A stretch of DNA of 64,000 nucleotides from CAVQFB01 sp963711675 (GCA_963711675.1 CAVQFB010000011.1:620001-684000); one strand, 5' to 3'. Positions 10,601-19,418 are shown, numbered from the stretch's first letter. The notes: generated from the letters alone by a model not told the origin. Translations and numbers: made by a program.

Positions 10601-10992
10601 GAGAGCCTAGGGAGTCATGCGCTATGTCGTCGGGCAAGAATTTAAGAGCAACAAGGCGGCCGAGGTCGGTGTCCTCTGCCTTGTAGACCACACCCATCCC
10701 TCCTCCACCCAGCTTTTCAATCACCCGGTAATGTGAAACCGTGCTACCGATAAGGTTCTTCCAGCTCTCTTTGGGGGCTTCGGTGGCAACGATTTTGCCT
10801 GCTACCTCCATGCGCGGGAAATTCAATAAACTGCTCGGCCTTTTTCTCGTGAGCCAGCAGCGACTCCACTTCGCGGCGGAATTCATCGTCACCCCCATAC
10901 GCGGATTGAAGGAACTCAGCACGGCGGCTTTCGTCCAGCTCCAAAGCCTGCTGACAAAGTTCTTCAACCCGACGCCAAACTTCAGGCTTCAT
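7664..10992 (-). pseudogene. Frameshifted Ser/Thr kinase - NB-ARC-type ATPase - TPR fusion
   Basis: One long gene can be reassembled from five reading frames. It begins MKPEVWRRVEELCQQALELD (anti-sigma-like lead found on such kinases), then a kinase domain (GGGGMGVVYKAED, HRDLKPENL, DFGLAK, YMSPEQ), a P-loop ATPase (GPGGIGKTRLALQ, LLLLDNFEH), a helical winged-helix part and a TPR domain ending in the LAGAAAALR type tail seen in predicted ATPase regulators. Single-base shifts are needed near 10812, 10604, 8885, 8635, 8606, 8565 and 7957; six look like insertions and one a deletion. An intact product would be about 1,100 residues and would link phosphorylation to an ATP-driven signalling switch. 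It overlaps the ECF sigma gene by 11 bases. It may be a true pseudogene or a victim of indel errors. Confidence 0.75.
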
Positions 10993-11572
10993 GGCTTGCC
11001 CTTTCCCGGCTCAACTCCCGCAAAAGCCAGATTTTGGCCAATCGCCAGTCCCGAATTACGGTGTCGCTCGAAACACCCAATACTTCCGCCGTTTCTTCGA
11101 CATTCAATCCGCCGAAGAATTTCAGCTCTACAACTTTGCTTTTTCTTTCATCAATTGCAGACAATGCTTTCAAGGCATCGTCCAGGGCCACCAGATTCAC
11201 GTCCGGTTCGTTGCACACCGACGGAGCCTCTTCCAGAGAAATGTGAGCAACGGCACCGCCGCGCTTTCAAATAACCCCGCGAGCGGGCAAAATCGATCAA
11301 AATGCGCCGCATCAAATTGCGCTGAAACAGCAAAGAAATGCGCCCGATCCTGCCAGTTTACCTTTCCGCAATCCACCAACCGTAGATAGGCTTCGTTGAC
11401 CAGTGCTGTGGTTTGCAGCGTGTGGCCGGAGCGTTCTCCGGCCATGTAGCGCTGCGCGATCTGGTGCAATTGCTCGGTACACCAGTGGCGTGAGCTTCTG
11501 CAAAGCCTCTTCGTCTCCGCCACTCCAGGCTTTGAGGAGGCGCGTGACCTCGTGACTAGAAGGCAGCCCCAT
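10982..11572 (-). pseudogene. Frameshifted ECF sigma factor (kinase-linked acidobacterial type)
   Basis: The pieces read, in order, HEVTRLLKAWSGGDEEALQKLTPLVY (start of sigma region 2), ELHQIAQRYMAGER-type core with TTALVNEAYLRLVD and HFFAVSAQ, then MRRILIDFARSR, and finally region 4 with VVELKFFGGLNVEETAEVLGVSSDTVIRDWRLAK. This is the pattern of the ECF family often encoded just before Ser/Thr kinases in Acidobacteriota and Planctomycetes. Three single-base insertions, near 11484, 11311 and 11263, break the frame. The stop overlaps the kinase start, so the two genes form a translationally coupled pair; the sigma factor is probably controlled by that kinase. Confidence 0.72.
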
Positions 11573-11687
11573 CCATCCCCCAAGATGTCAATACATTACA
11601 ACGAAAAAACGCAAAAACATAGCCCGGGTATGCAATGACGGTTGTTGGAGCCTAGTTCTTTTAATTCCTCCATTGCGGTTTCTTTCA

Positions 11688-11719
11688 ATCAATTCCCGCC
11701 TTACTAGATAGAGGCATGC
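11688..11719 (+). repeat. 32-bp direct repeat, copy 1 (upstream element)
   Basis: The 32 bases from ATCAATTCCCGCC to AGGCATGC recur exactly at 12477-12508. This copy lies 67 bases before the secreted protein gene at 11787. A looser match (TTGCGGTTT/CTGCGGTTT) precedes both copies. It is probably a shared promoter or operator, or a small duplicated upstream segment. Confidence 0.7.
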
Positions 11720-11786
11720 GGCTCGGCTTTCAGCAAGAAGATCAGACGGGCGCCTCCACAATACTTCGCGACGAGGAGACAACAAA

Positions 11787-12209
11787 ATGATCACGAAAAA
11801 GCACGTCGCCACACTTGCTAATCCTGATATTGGTCGGGTTGACGGGATTGGTAAATGCGCAGATGTCCACCGTGATCAAAGCACAGGTTCCCTTCGACTT
11901 CGTCGCGAACGGCAAGACGATGCCGGCGGGCGAATGCATGATCGCAGTTATGGGCATTGGAGGAACCAATGCTCTCGATCAGCAGCGGGAAGCAGCACGA
12001 CTGTGCCCATTCCCAATGCGGATGAATCGCCGAACGCGAGCAAAGAGACGGCTCTCGTGTTTCACCGATACGGCGACCAGTACTTCCTGGCCGGTATCAA
12101 GCGCGAAGGAAGAATTGGCTACCAGTTGCCCGCGGGCAAATTGGAAGGTGAACTGCAGGCCCGGAACGTCGCCGAAGAAGTATTCACGCTTCTCGCATCC
12201 GCCAAGTAG
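11787..12209 (+). pseudogene. Small exported protein, frameshifted
   Basis: ATG at 11787 follows GAGGAGACAACAAA, a good ribosome binding site. In the corrected frame the protein starts MITKKHVAT, continues LLILILVGLTGLVNAQ (signal peptide), then VPFDFVANGKTMPAGEC and, after two more shifts, PNADESPNASKETALVFHRYGDQYFLAGI up to the stop at 12209. Single-base insertions near 11813, 11973 and 12012 explain all three changes. It resembles the small exported proteins of soil Acidobacteria that have an N-terminal F-x-V-G/N-G-K-x-M/L-P-A-G pattern; the function is not known. Confidence 0.65.
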
Positions 12210-12667
12210 ACCAGCAATTTGCTGTGTCCGGGAGGGAACGGATTTTGACTCTGTTCCTCATTATTGAGTCTCTTCGAAGGCCCATCCTTCGCAAAAATAA
12301 CAAAGGGTGGGGCGAGCACATTCAGTGCTTCCTTGAGCACACACGACGCTTGCTTGAGCACCCGACCAGTTGAGGCGCAGGAGATCTCAGATCAGTAACC
12401 ACCCTTCTGCTGCGACGTGCTAGTCGCGCTTGCATAAGAGCATTGGCTTTTTTTCTTGCACTGCGGTTTTTTCTAGATCAATTCCCGCCTTACTAGATAG
12501 AGGCATGCAGGATGAGCGGGAGCCCGGCGGGAATTGACACGGTCAATAAGTGTTGATTGTGGGCTTGCGGACGTTCAAGCAGAAAGGGTTGAAGAGGGCG
12601 AATTAAGCGCTGCAACTCGGCGTTTTCTTGGCATTTTCCTCACAAAAAACATACGGAGAGTCAAAAT
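12210..12667. other. Intergenic region with upstream repeat
   Basis: About 460 bases between two exported-protein genes. It holds the second copy of the 32-bp repeat and T-rich stretches near 12449-12475. No gene of its own is supported; the small open frames do not look like protein. Confidence 0.5.
12477..12508 (+). repeat. 32-bp direct repeat, copy 2 (upstream element)
   Basis: Exact match to 11688-11719. It lies 160 bases before the exported protein gene at 12668, in the same orientation relative to the gene as copy 1, which favours a regulatory or promoter role. Confidence 0.7.
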
Positions 12668-13218
12668 ATGAAAACCACAGTGTTTCTCACTTCGCGCATA
12701 TCCTTGCTGTTGGTTGCGTTCCTGGCACTTTCCTCGTTTGGTTTGGCTCAGCAGAAAGTGCAGCCGGCCGGGCAGGGAGATCAAAGTAAGCTCGTTCAGA
12801 TGGTTCGCGAAGCTACGAGGCAGTACATCGATGTGAACAATGCCGTCAAGGCCGGATACGAACCGTTCCTCGGTTGCGTCAGCGGTTCTGACCACGGTGC
12901 CATGGGCATCCACTACGTCAATGGCAACCTGCTGAACGGCACGATCGATGTCAACCAACCACAAGCCCTGATCTACGAGCCATCGCCGAACGGTCAAATG
13001 AAGCTGGTCGGAGTCGAATTCATTACCCTCGCTTCGACCTGGTTGCAGAACAACTCCGGTCCCCCCGTTCTGGAGGGTCAGGTGTTTCTGTACGTCGACA
13101 GCCCAAACCGGTTCAACATACCGAGCGTTCTTCGAGCTTCACGTGTGGGCATGGAGGGACAACCCGCAGGGCGACATTCGTGGACTGGAACAACGACGTG
13201 ACTTGCGCACACGAGTAG
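12668..13218 (+). pseudogene. Exported hypothetical protein, C-terminus frameshifted
   Basis: Begins with a clear signal peptide (MKTTVFLTSRISLLLVAFLAL, cleavage near FGLAQ). The first 155 codons are intact and contain VNNAVKAGYEPFLGCVSG, DHGAMGIHYVNG and PQALIYEP, a pattern seen in secreted proteins of unknown function from soil bacteria. The ending needs two single-base insertions removed, near 13128 and 13169. It then reads FFELHVWAWRDNPQGD and FVDWNNDVTCAHE with a stop at 13216-13218. The conserved Cys and His residues could bind a metal, but no function is established. Confidence 0.65.
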
Positions 13219-13339
13219 AGCTGTCGGGTAGCGTCAGCCCATTCTGTGCGTTTCCCGTTGAGGTCGCAGCCGGTTGCACTGGGCCTCTGAATGCGCCATC
13301 TGGATCCGGAATATAATGACCTGGATTTAAGAGGAACTT

Positions 13340-13858
13340 ATGGATATCCGATCGTTACAGCGGCCTTTGAAAGAGTCATATCGGCAGGGCCCAGCCAGTT
13401 CGCGAATCACCTTGGTCGCCCATGGCCGACAAACCAACGCCCCGATCTCTTGCTCTGTGGATCTGGGGCGAGCGATTTACGACGCTCAGGCGCACAAAGG
13501 CGTCGGAGGGGCCGGTACAGGCGCCTGCTCCGGGGATTTACTACTCGGGGCATTGGCCGCTTGTGCGCAGATCACTTGCCAGATGGTTGCCGCCGCCATG
13601 GGGATACCTACCGACGACATCGAGGTAACCGTTGAAGGGGATCTGGACTTGCAAGGGACATTAGGAATGTCAAAAGCGGCGCCGGTCGGATTTGAAAGTA
13701 TAAGGGTCAATTTCGATGTCCGTGCGCCGCAGGCAACGCAGGAACAGTTGATGGCTCTTCAGCAAAAAACCGAGCAGTATTGCGTCGTAATGCAAACATT
13801 GCTGCATCCTCCCCAAATCAAGAACGTGTGGGGACGTGCACAGTCGGTCAGGGCTTAG
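13340..13858 (+). CDS. OsmC/Ohr-family protein
   Basis: 172 residues. The OsmC fold is supported by the two conserved redox cysteine regions, GACSGDLLLGALAACAQ in the middle helix and EQYCVVMQTLLHPP near the C-terminus, and by the VEVTVEGDLDLQG-like strand between them. Members reduce organic hydroperoxides through a pair of cysteines or act in general stress responses. The extra cysteine in ALAACAQ is typical of the broad OsmC group rather than strict Ohr. AAGAGGAAC before the ATG serves as ribosome binding site. It appears to be a single gene. Confidence 0.82.
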   Translation: MDIRSLQRPLKESYRQGPASSRITLVAHGRQTNAPISCSVDLGRAIYDAQAHKGVGGAGTGACSGDLLLGALAACAQITCQMVAAAMGIPTDDIEVTVEGDLDLQGTLGMSKAAPVGFESIRVNFDVRAPQATQEQLMALQQKTEQYCVVMQTLLHPPQIKNVWGRAQSVRA

Positions 13859-14189
13859 TGCCGTCAGTTGTGCGACTCCTCGGGCGGTTAGACAAACTTG
13901 GCACCGCTACTCCGTATGATATCGCCTTGAGTAAACCGCTGCCGCACCAGATAATTTCCGCGGTGATGCAGAACTTCCTGATTGGGCGTGAGATTCATGG
14001 TCGTCCTCCTCTTCCCAGTTGCCGGTTCTCCGTTCTCAGTTCTTTGGTCGTGAGTCGTCGGTATCGAGCTGCCGGTCTACGAGCACTCCAGAGAGAATAA
14101 AGAGGCGAGCCACGGGGCAGGCCTCTTATTGAACAATGGTGTCGCGTGCGAATGGAGTTGCCACGCGCAGATGATTGTCGCAGCATTCC
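13859..14189. other. Intergenic region, mostly empty
   Basis: About 330 bases between OsmC and the exported protein on the opposite strand. It contains a possible small open frame on the minus strand (13888-13998) and a stretch of GTTCTC/GTTCTCAG-like near repeats at about 14020-14045. Nothing else was recognised. Confidence 0.4.
13888..13998 (-). CDS. Possible 36-residue small protein
   Basis: A short frame beginning MNLTPNQEVLHHRGNYLVRQ and ending GAKFV. The reason to list it is a strong ribosome binding site, AGGAGGACGACC, directly before the ATG. It has no recognised family, so it may be a leader peptide or chance. Confidence 0.3.
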   Translation of the reverse strand: MNLTPNQEVLHHRGNYLVRQRFTQGDIIRSSGAKFV

Positions 14190-14621
14190 CTACTTGAGGA
14201 AGATCTCCTGCAGCAATTCCGAGCTGACGATCTCGCGCATTTCGACGCGCTTTTCCGCCATGGCCTGCGCCGGTTGCTTGCCACCGAGAATCTTGTCGCG
14301 CGCAGCCTCGCCCTTCGCAGCCAGGCCGTCCATGGCGGCATGGTTCTTGTATTCGACGGCGACTGCGATGTCCCAGTCTTCCGGGTGGTTCTTTGTTTCC
14401 TTGAAGAACACTTTGTAGTCGACGATGGTTCCCTGTTTCTTTTGCTCGTCGAGCAACGGCTTGGTGCCCTGGCGAAGGGTGCTAAGATACGCGTCCATTT
14501 GGGTGGGCTTGACGCGAATCAGCTGGATGCGCCACACCGGGCCTTCGGTGTAGTGCTCCTGTGCGAGAAGGGCGGGTGCGAGCAGCAAGACAAACACAAT
14601 CAGACTGTAGAACTTCTTCAT
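14190..14621 (-). CDS. Exported hypothetical protein
   Basis: 143 residues from MKKFYSLIVFVLLLAPALLAQ, a textbook signal peptide, with GGGGGAGAACCACT before the ATG; the frame extends upstream but that part is not protein-like. The mature part starts HYTEGPVWRIQLIRVKPTQMDAYLSTLRQG and has the look of a dimeric alpha-beta barrel (NIPSNAP/ABM-like: a strand with R-x-K-P, then a helix, then WDIAVAVEYKN). Such folds bind small ligands; no activity can be assigned. It is alone on its strand. Confidence 0.7.
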   Translation of the reverse strand: MKKFYSLIVFVLLLAPALLAQEHYTEGPVWRIQLIRVKPTQMDAYLSTLRQGTKPLLDEQKKQGTIVDYKVFFKETKNHPEDWDIAVAVEYKNHAAMDGLAAKGEAARDKILGGKQPAQAMAEKRVEMREIVSSELLQEIFLK

Positions 14622-14873
14622 AGTGGTTCTCCCCCGAGCTTTTATATTTTGTGATTCAAGAGCGAGGAGCATCATACCCCCGCAGAGGCGGTGGCGAAAG
14701 TGGAGGCGACGTTCTGCAGTCAGGTTGGGCGCGCAAGTTGCCCGTTCCCGCCATGCAGATGAGCAAAGTTTCTATAAAAAGGGGTTGAAAAGGTATCAGC
14801 ACTGTGGTCTCGTAGGTCCCAACAGAAGTTGAGCCCTGTCCTGCCTTTGAGGATTCGAAAAGGTTATAGCGCC

Positions 14874-15608
14874 ATGCGCCACAACGTTGTGTCCTTGGAC
14901 CCATCGCTCTCAATAACACCCGACGCATTCTCCGATCCCGAACAGTTGTTAGCCGCGTTCTTCCATTCGCCGAACGTTGGCGTCGCGGTGTTTGACCGCA
15001 AGCTGCGCTATCAGGCTGTCAACGATGCGCTGGCCGCGATGAACGGTGTTCCTCCCGCTGAACATCTGGGACACACCGTGCGGGAGGTCCTGGGCGAGTT
15101 CGCGGCAAATCTGGAACCGGCCTTCCGGCGCGCCGAACGGGGAGAAACTCTGCTCAATCTGCAGATCGAGGGCGCACTGCCCACGCGGCGCGAGACAGGT
15201 TACTGGGTGGAGAACTACTTTCCCATACGCGACCACGCGGGACGTGTGCAGCAGATCGGTGTGATCGTAATCGAGATCACATCGCAGAAGAAGCTGGAGA
15301 ATGTCCTGCGGCGACTGACGGAGGCATTGCGGCAGCGTGAGCAGTTGGCTACGAGCGTCTCAGCAATAACTAAGGAGAATGGTCACGCCTCTGCCGGCGG
15401 CACCTTGCGAGACGTGGAACGCGAGCACATCATCCGGGTGCTGAAGGAGACTCGTGGAGTGGTGGCGGGACGTCGTGGCGCCGCGGTGAAACTCGGCCTC
15501 AAGAGAACTACGCTGCAGTCGAAGATGAAGAAGCTGAAGATTGCACGTAGTGAGTACGGTTGTGCCGACGTGTCCAAACCGGCGCTGGACAGACGACGGA
15601 TCGCCTGA
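14874..15608 (+). CDS. PAS-domain transcriptional regulator with Fis-type HTH
   Basis: 244 residues from MRHNVVSLDPS; AAAAGG before this ATG favours it over a start 15 codons upstream. The N-terminal half is a PAS domain (FHSPNVGVAVFDRKLRYQ through VQQIGVIVIEITSQKK). The C-terminal half is a Fis-family helix-turn-helix (TLRDVEREHIIRVLKETRGVVAGRRGAAVKLGLKRTTLQSKMKKL), the form found at the end of NtrC-type activators. The central AAA+ sigma54 domain is absent, so it is probably a small-ligand-sensing DNA-binding protein rather than a sigma54 activator. It converges with the NUDIX gene, 14 bases between stops. Confidence 0.8.
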   Translation: MRHNVVSLDPSLSITPDAFSDPEQLLAAFFHSPNVGVAVFDRKLRYQAVNDALAAMNGVPPAEHLGHTVREVLGEFAANLEPAFRRAERGETLLNLQIEGALPTRRETGYWVENYFPIRDHAGRVQQIGVIVIEITSQKKLENVLRRLTEALRQREQLATSVSAITKENGHASAGGTLRDVEREHIIRVLKETRGVVAGRRGAAVKLGLKRTTLQSKMKKLKIARSEYGCADVSKPALDRRRIA

Positions 15609-15622
15609 CGCGGAGCGCAAGC

Positions 15623-16645
15623 TCAGCGATTATGACGATCGCGGACGGCTCTGGTCTTTCCCGCCAGCCTTCGCCCATTGTCAATTTGCGTGACTTTGTT
15701 CTGCACATCCGCGAGGTTATCGCTGCGCAGTTGCGGCACGCGCGTAATGGCCTGAGCGATAACCGGAGGAATCTGAGCCTCGTAGTCGGGAGCTTCGCGC
15801 AAACGCCGTTTTGCCTTTTCCGCGGAAAAAGTGGCGCTCTCACTCGACGCGTCCGGAGCAAGCCGCAACACCTTACTCAAGTACGCATTCACGGCCAGTT
15901 CGATCGCCGCCGATTGGCGGACGTCGCCGCGCTGGCGGCGGACGTATCGCGCGAATATAGCCTGCGAAACCTCCTGCATCCCGCTCCGAAGATTTACCAG
16001 TTGTGCGGCCTCGAATTGCACTCTATTCAACGGGTCCCGGGCTGAAGGGAGAGCTTGTGAACCAGCGAGCAGCCTTCCTTCGGCGGCGGGATCGGGTGCC
16101 CCGGATAGCCGCCGTATGCGGCTGACCGCCCGGTCGACCACGCGCCCCAGTTCGGCGGCGTGATTCTGGGCACGGTTCTCGCGTAAACGACGTTTCGCCT
16201 TTTTGGGGGAGAACCATGCAGGATTGCGACCGGACTCCTGCGGTGGTGTGAGCCGCAGCACCTCGCAGAGATGCGCATGGATCACGAGATCCTTATTATT
16301 TTTGCTGTTTGTCTTGCCTCTGCCGCGTACGTAGCTTGCGAACGGCGATTCTTCCATCCGTCCATGGACGCCGGCCTCTTCAAACGCCTCGAGCGCCGCG
16401 GCCTGGGCATGGGTCAAGCCGGGTTCGACACCGCCCTTGGGGAAGGTCCATCGGCCACCGCGAGTTTGCACCAGGAGGAACTCGACGCCATTCGCGCTCA
16501 CGCGGTAACAGACCGCAGCCACCTGCTCGGATCCGCGCAGTTTGCGAAGATGCGACAGCTTGTAGAATCGGGCGGACAGCTGGCCTGCCTGCGACTGCCC
16601 GGCGGAGAAACGCACGTCTCGCATGCTCGTAACCTTGGCGCTCAC
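15623..16645 (-). CDS. NUDIX hydrolase with duplicated C-terminal motif
   Basis: 340 residues. Residues about 38-130 form a NUDIX domain with a degenerate box: GGVEPGLTHAQAAALEAFEEAGV keeps the glycine and the catalytic EExGV core but has Leu at the usual first Glu and at the Arg of REU. After the domain a module WFSPKKAKRRLREN...VVDRAVSRI appears, and a second related module TFSAEKAKRRLREA...VIAQAITRV follows about 125 residues later; each is preceded by VLRLTP/VLRLAP. The protein may hydrolyse a diphosphate compound, as in diadenosine or inositol polyphosphate NUDIX enzymes. The long basic tail, not part of the family, could bind nucleic acid or polyphosphate (inference). ATG choice is uncertain within the first eight codons. 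Confidence 0.75.
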   Translation of the reverse strand: MSAKVTSMRDVRFSAGQSQAGQLSARFYKLSHLRKLRGSEQVAAVCYRVSANGVEFLLVQTRGGRWTFPKGGVEPGLTHAQAAALEAFEEAGVHGRMEESPFASYVRGRGKTNSKNNKDLVIHAHLCEVLRLTPPQESGRNPAWFSPKKAKRRLRENRAQNHAAELGRVVDRAVSRIRRLSGAPDPAAEGRLLAGSQALPSARDPLNRVQFEAAQLVNLRSGMQEVSQAIFARYVRRQRGDVRQSAAIELAVNAYLSKVLRLAPDASSESATFSAEKAKRRLREAPDYEAQIPPVIAQAITRVPQLRSDNLADVQNKVTQIDNGRRLAGKTRAVRDRHNR

Positions 16646-16773
16646 CGTTGTAGATTGCGCGATGCCGGCCGCTTCTGGCTAGAGCACAGTGTGGTTCGGG
16701 GGCACGAGAATGTCGCTGGGAAGGCCATGAAACCTTTGTTCGCGGTCCGAATCTGTACGAAGAGAGGAGAATC

Positions 16774-17241
16774 ATGGCGACACGTCCTCCATTACCTCCA
16801 TTTACCCGCGACACCGCGATCCAGAAAGTCCGCCTGGCGGAAGACGGCTGGAATTCCCGCGATCCGGAGAAAGTCGCGCTGGCTTACACGCCCGACTCGC
16901 GATGGCGTAACCGCGCGGAATTCATCAACGGAAGGCAGGAGATCGTCGCTTTTCTGAAGCGCAAGTGGTCGAGAGAACTGGACTACCGGCTGATCAAGGA
17001 GCTTTGGGCCTGCGAGGGGAACCGGATTGCCGTGCGCTTTGCCTACGAATGGCACGACGACTCCGGAAGCTGGTTTCGCTCCTATGGCAACGAAAATTGG
17101 GAGTTCGACGAGACTGGCCTTATGCGCCTGAGGTTCGCCAGTATCAATGATCTTCCGATCGCGGATTCAGATCGCAAGTATCATTGGCCGCTGGGGTGCC
17201 GTCCAGACGGCCATCCCGGACTCAGCGATTTGGGTTTCTAG
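16774..17241 (+). CDS. NTF2-like (DUF1348/SnoaL-type) protein
   Basis: 155 residues of a single alpha+beta-barrel domain. The series FTRDTAIQKVRLAEDGWNSRDPEKVALAY, TPDSRWRNRAEFINGRQEIVAFL, RIAVRFAYEWHDDSGSWFRSYGNENWEFDE and the ending DRKYHWPLGCRPDGHPGLSDLGF match DUF1348, a nuclear-transport-factor-2-like family of unknown activity. GAGAGGAGAATC before the ATG is a strong ribosome binding site. The upstream gene is divergent, with a shared 128-base promoter region. The next gene, a flavin disulfide reductase, starts 91 bases later on the same strand. Confidence 0.82.
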   Translation: MATRPPLPPFTRDTAIQKVRLAEDGWNSRDPEKVALAYTPDSRWRNRAEFINGRQEIVAFLKRKWSRELDYRLIKELWACEGNRIAVRFAYEWHDDSGSWFRSYGNENWEFDETGLMRLRFASINDLPIADSDRKYHWPLGCRPDGHPGLSDLGF

Positions 17242-17332
17242 CCTGCGATTTCGTGGTCAGGCTGATCGGGGTTGCCGTCTGAAATCACAACAGAGGCCAC
17301 GAAGACAGATTCAGTCTGTTCTGAGAGGACAC

Positions 17333-18746
17333 ATGAAATACGACGCGATCATCATCGGGAGCGGGCAGGCCGGAAACCCGCTCGCGCGCGCCCTGGCGGA
17401 CTACGGATGGACAGTCGCCATGGTGGAGAAGGCTCACCTCGGCGGTACCTGCATCAATACGGGTTGCACGCCGACAAAAACCATGGTGCATCGCGCCCAG
17501 GTCATGCATTACGCGCGCAACGCGGCGCGCTGGGGCGTGCGCGCCAGCGACGTCAGCGTGGACCTCGCGACGGTGGTGGCGCAGAAGAACAAGATGGTGC
17601 AGGAGGGCCGCGACGGCAATCAGCGCGGCATCGATGCCCGGCCAAACGTGCACCTGTACTGGGCGAACGCGCAGTTCACGGAGCCGCATCAGATCGTAAT
17701 CACCGACCGTTCCGGCACACAGCAAACTCTCGAAAGTGAGCGCATCTTTATTAATACCGGCGCGCGGCCGAGCATTCCGCCCGTCCCTGGCCTCGACGCA
17801 GTCGGCTACCTGACCAACGAAACCATCATGGAACTGACCGAGGTACCGGAGAGCCTGACGATCCTGGGCGGTGGCTACATCGGACTCGAATTCGGGCAGA
17901 TGTTCGCCCGCTTCGGCAGCCGGGTCACTGATCGTCCAGCGCAACCGGCAAATCGTTCCCCGCGAAGACCCGGAGATCGCAACCGAATTGCAGAAGGCTC
18001 TCGAAGCCGAAGGCATCCGGTTCCTGCTCAGTGCTCGGACAACTCGCGTGGAGAAAACCGACGGAGGAATCGCGGTCACGATCGAAGAGGCCGGCAGCAC
18101 GTCGACGATCACCGGCTCACATCTTCTTGTGGCAACCGGGCGGCGGCCGAATACGGAAGATCTCGCTCCCGACAAAGCCGGAGTGGAGCTAAATAAGGAC
18201 GGCTCGATCCACGTCAATGGCAAACTCGAGACCAACGTGCCCGGCATCTGGGCCCTGGGTGACGTGAAGGGCGGGCCGGCCTTCACCCACATCTCCTACA
18301 ACGACTACCAGATCGTTTACGCCAACCTATGCGAAGGCAAGAATCTCACCATCGACAAGCGCATCGTTCCCTACTGCGTCTTCACCGATCCGCAACTGGG
18401 AGGCGTCGGGCTGACCGAGAAGGAAGCGCGCGCGAAGGGATACAAGCTGAAGATCGGCAAGGCGCCCATGTCCTACGTGGCCCGCGCCCGCGAGCGCGAC
18501 GAAACCGCCGGGCTGATGAAGCTTGTCGTGGACGCCAGCAACGATCACATTCTGGGCGCATCGATCCTGGGCGTCGAAGGGGGCGAGGTCGTCCACATCC
18601 TCTACGCCGTGATGCTCGCCAACGCACCCTACACGCTGCTGAAGGGAGCGGGAGCAATCTTCATCCATCCTACGCTCGCCGAAGGGCTGTTCTTCCTGAT
18701 GAACGACGTGAAGCCGGTGGAGGCATCCGAGCAGAAGATCGCGTGA
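17333..18746 (+). pseudogene. FAD-dependent disulfide reductase (MerA/Lpd-like), one frameshift
   Basis: Starts at ATG 17333 after GAGAGGACAC. It shows an FAD-binding DAIIIGSGQAGNP motif, the redox disulfide GGTCINTGCTPTK, an NAD(P) site LGGGYIGLEFG, the second FAD motif ALGDVKGGPAFTH and the C-terminal dimer domain with HPTLAEG. The frame changes near 17930: CGGGTCACTGATC fits a loss of two bases (CT) from RVTLI. Corrected length is about 471 residues, normal for the family. It lacks the N-terminal heavy-metal domain and the C-terminal CC pair of MerA, so mercury reduction is unlikely. A pyridine-nucleotide disulfide oxidoreductase of unknown substrate is the safe call. Confidence 0.8.
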
Positions 18747-18780
18747 GGGTAATGACAGATGTCGAGGCGCGTCGTATCAG

Positions 18781-18832
18781 GGCACGGCTTCAGCCGTGCC
18801 GTTAGCTCCACACAACCTCGACGGCTTTAGCC
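18781..18832. repeat. REP-like palindromes
   Basis: GGCACGGC TTCA GCCGTGCC at 18781-18800 (8-bp arms) and CGGC TTTA GCCG at 18821-18832. Similar elements recur at 20.3, 22.5, 23.9, 27.6 and 33 kb. They are intergenic and may act as transcript ends or be a dispersed repeat family. Confidence 0.65.
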
Positions 18833-18934
18833 GCTGAGGTAAGAAGGTCGCCGGGAAACTCTCTACATACTTGCGATCCAGCCAGCGGGGCGACAGTATC
18901 TTCTATTGCCAAGCCGGCCACCAGGAAGGGATCT

Positions 18935-19279
18935 TTGGAAAACTTGTATTGTCTGCGCTGCAATCGGGAAATCGAATCAGGACAGAAATCGGTCGCGATC
19001 TATATGTTCGCGCAGACGGTAGGCATCCGGCCGCGGCAGAAATCGGCGTCGCGCCGGATATGTTTTTGCCCGGAGTGTTCGGTCTCGCTGGCCATGGGGC
19101 CACCACCCGAGGGCGCGCTGAACATTGCGGCGTGGCAGATGATTCGCGACATCGTGGGCGCCGACCCCGCCCTTACCGAGGCTGCCTGGGAGAACCTGCG
19201 TGGAGTCGTCGGCCTGCTGCCCGCCGGCGAAAACGATACCGGCCTGCGTCCCTGCGCCGGCGGATATTTCGAGTTCTGA
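18935..19279 (+). CDS. Small zinc-ribbon-like protein
   Basis: 114 residues from a TTG at 18935, chosen because AGGAAGGG lies five bases upstream and the protein then starts MENLYCLRCNREI. Two CxxC pairs (CLRC near residue 6 and CPEC near residue 46) could bind a zinc ion. The rest is a helical segment (IRDIVGADPALTEAAWENLRGVVGLL) and a Gly-rich ending. No family or partner is recognised. Coding is supported by the ribosome binding site and protein-like composition. Confidence 0.6.
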   Translation: MENLYCLRCNREIESGQKSVAIYMFAQTVGIRPRQKSASRRICFCPECSVSLAMGPPPEGALNIAAWQMIRDIVGADPALTEAAWENLRGVVGLLPAGENDTGLRPCAGGYFEF

Positions 19280-19418
19280 ACCAGTACCAAGTACCCGGTA
19301 CCTAGTATCGAGTAGCTAAGTCGCGAGAACTCACTTCTTCGCACTTCTCAGCTATCTTCCAGTTCCTATCCGATCCGCCACAGTCCAGGTACCAGCCACT
19401 GGGTACCAGGTACTGATC

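Noticed and set aside
17333..18746. Mercuric reductase (merA)
   Set aside because: The N-terminal metal domain and C-terminal cysteine pair are missing and no mer genes are nearby.
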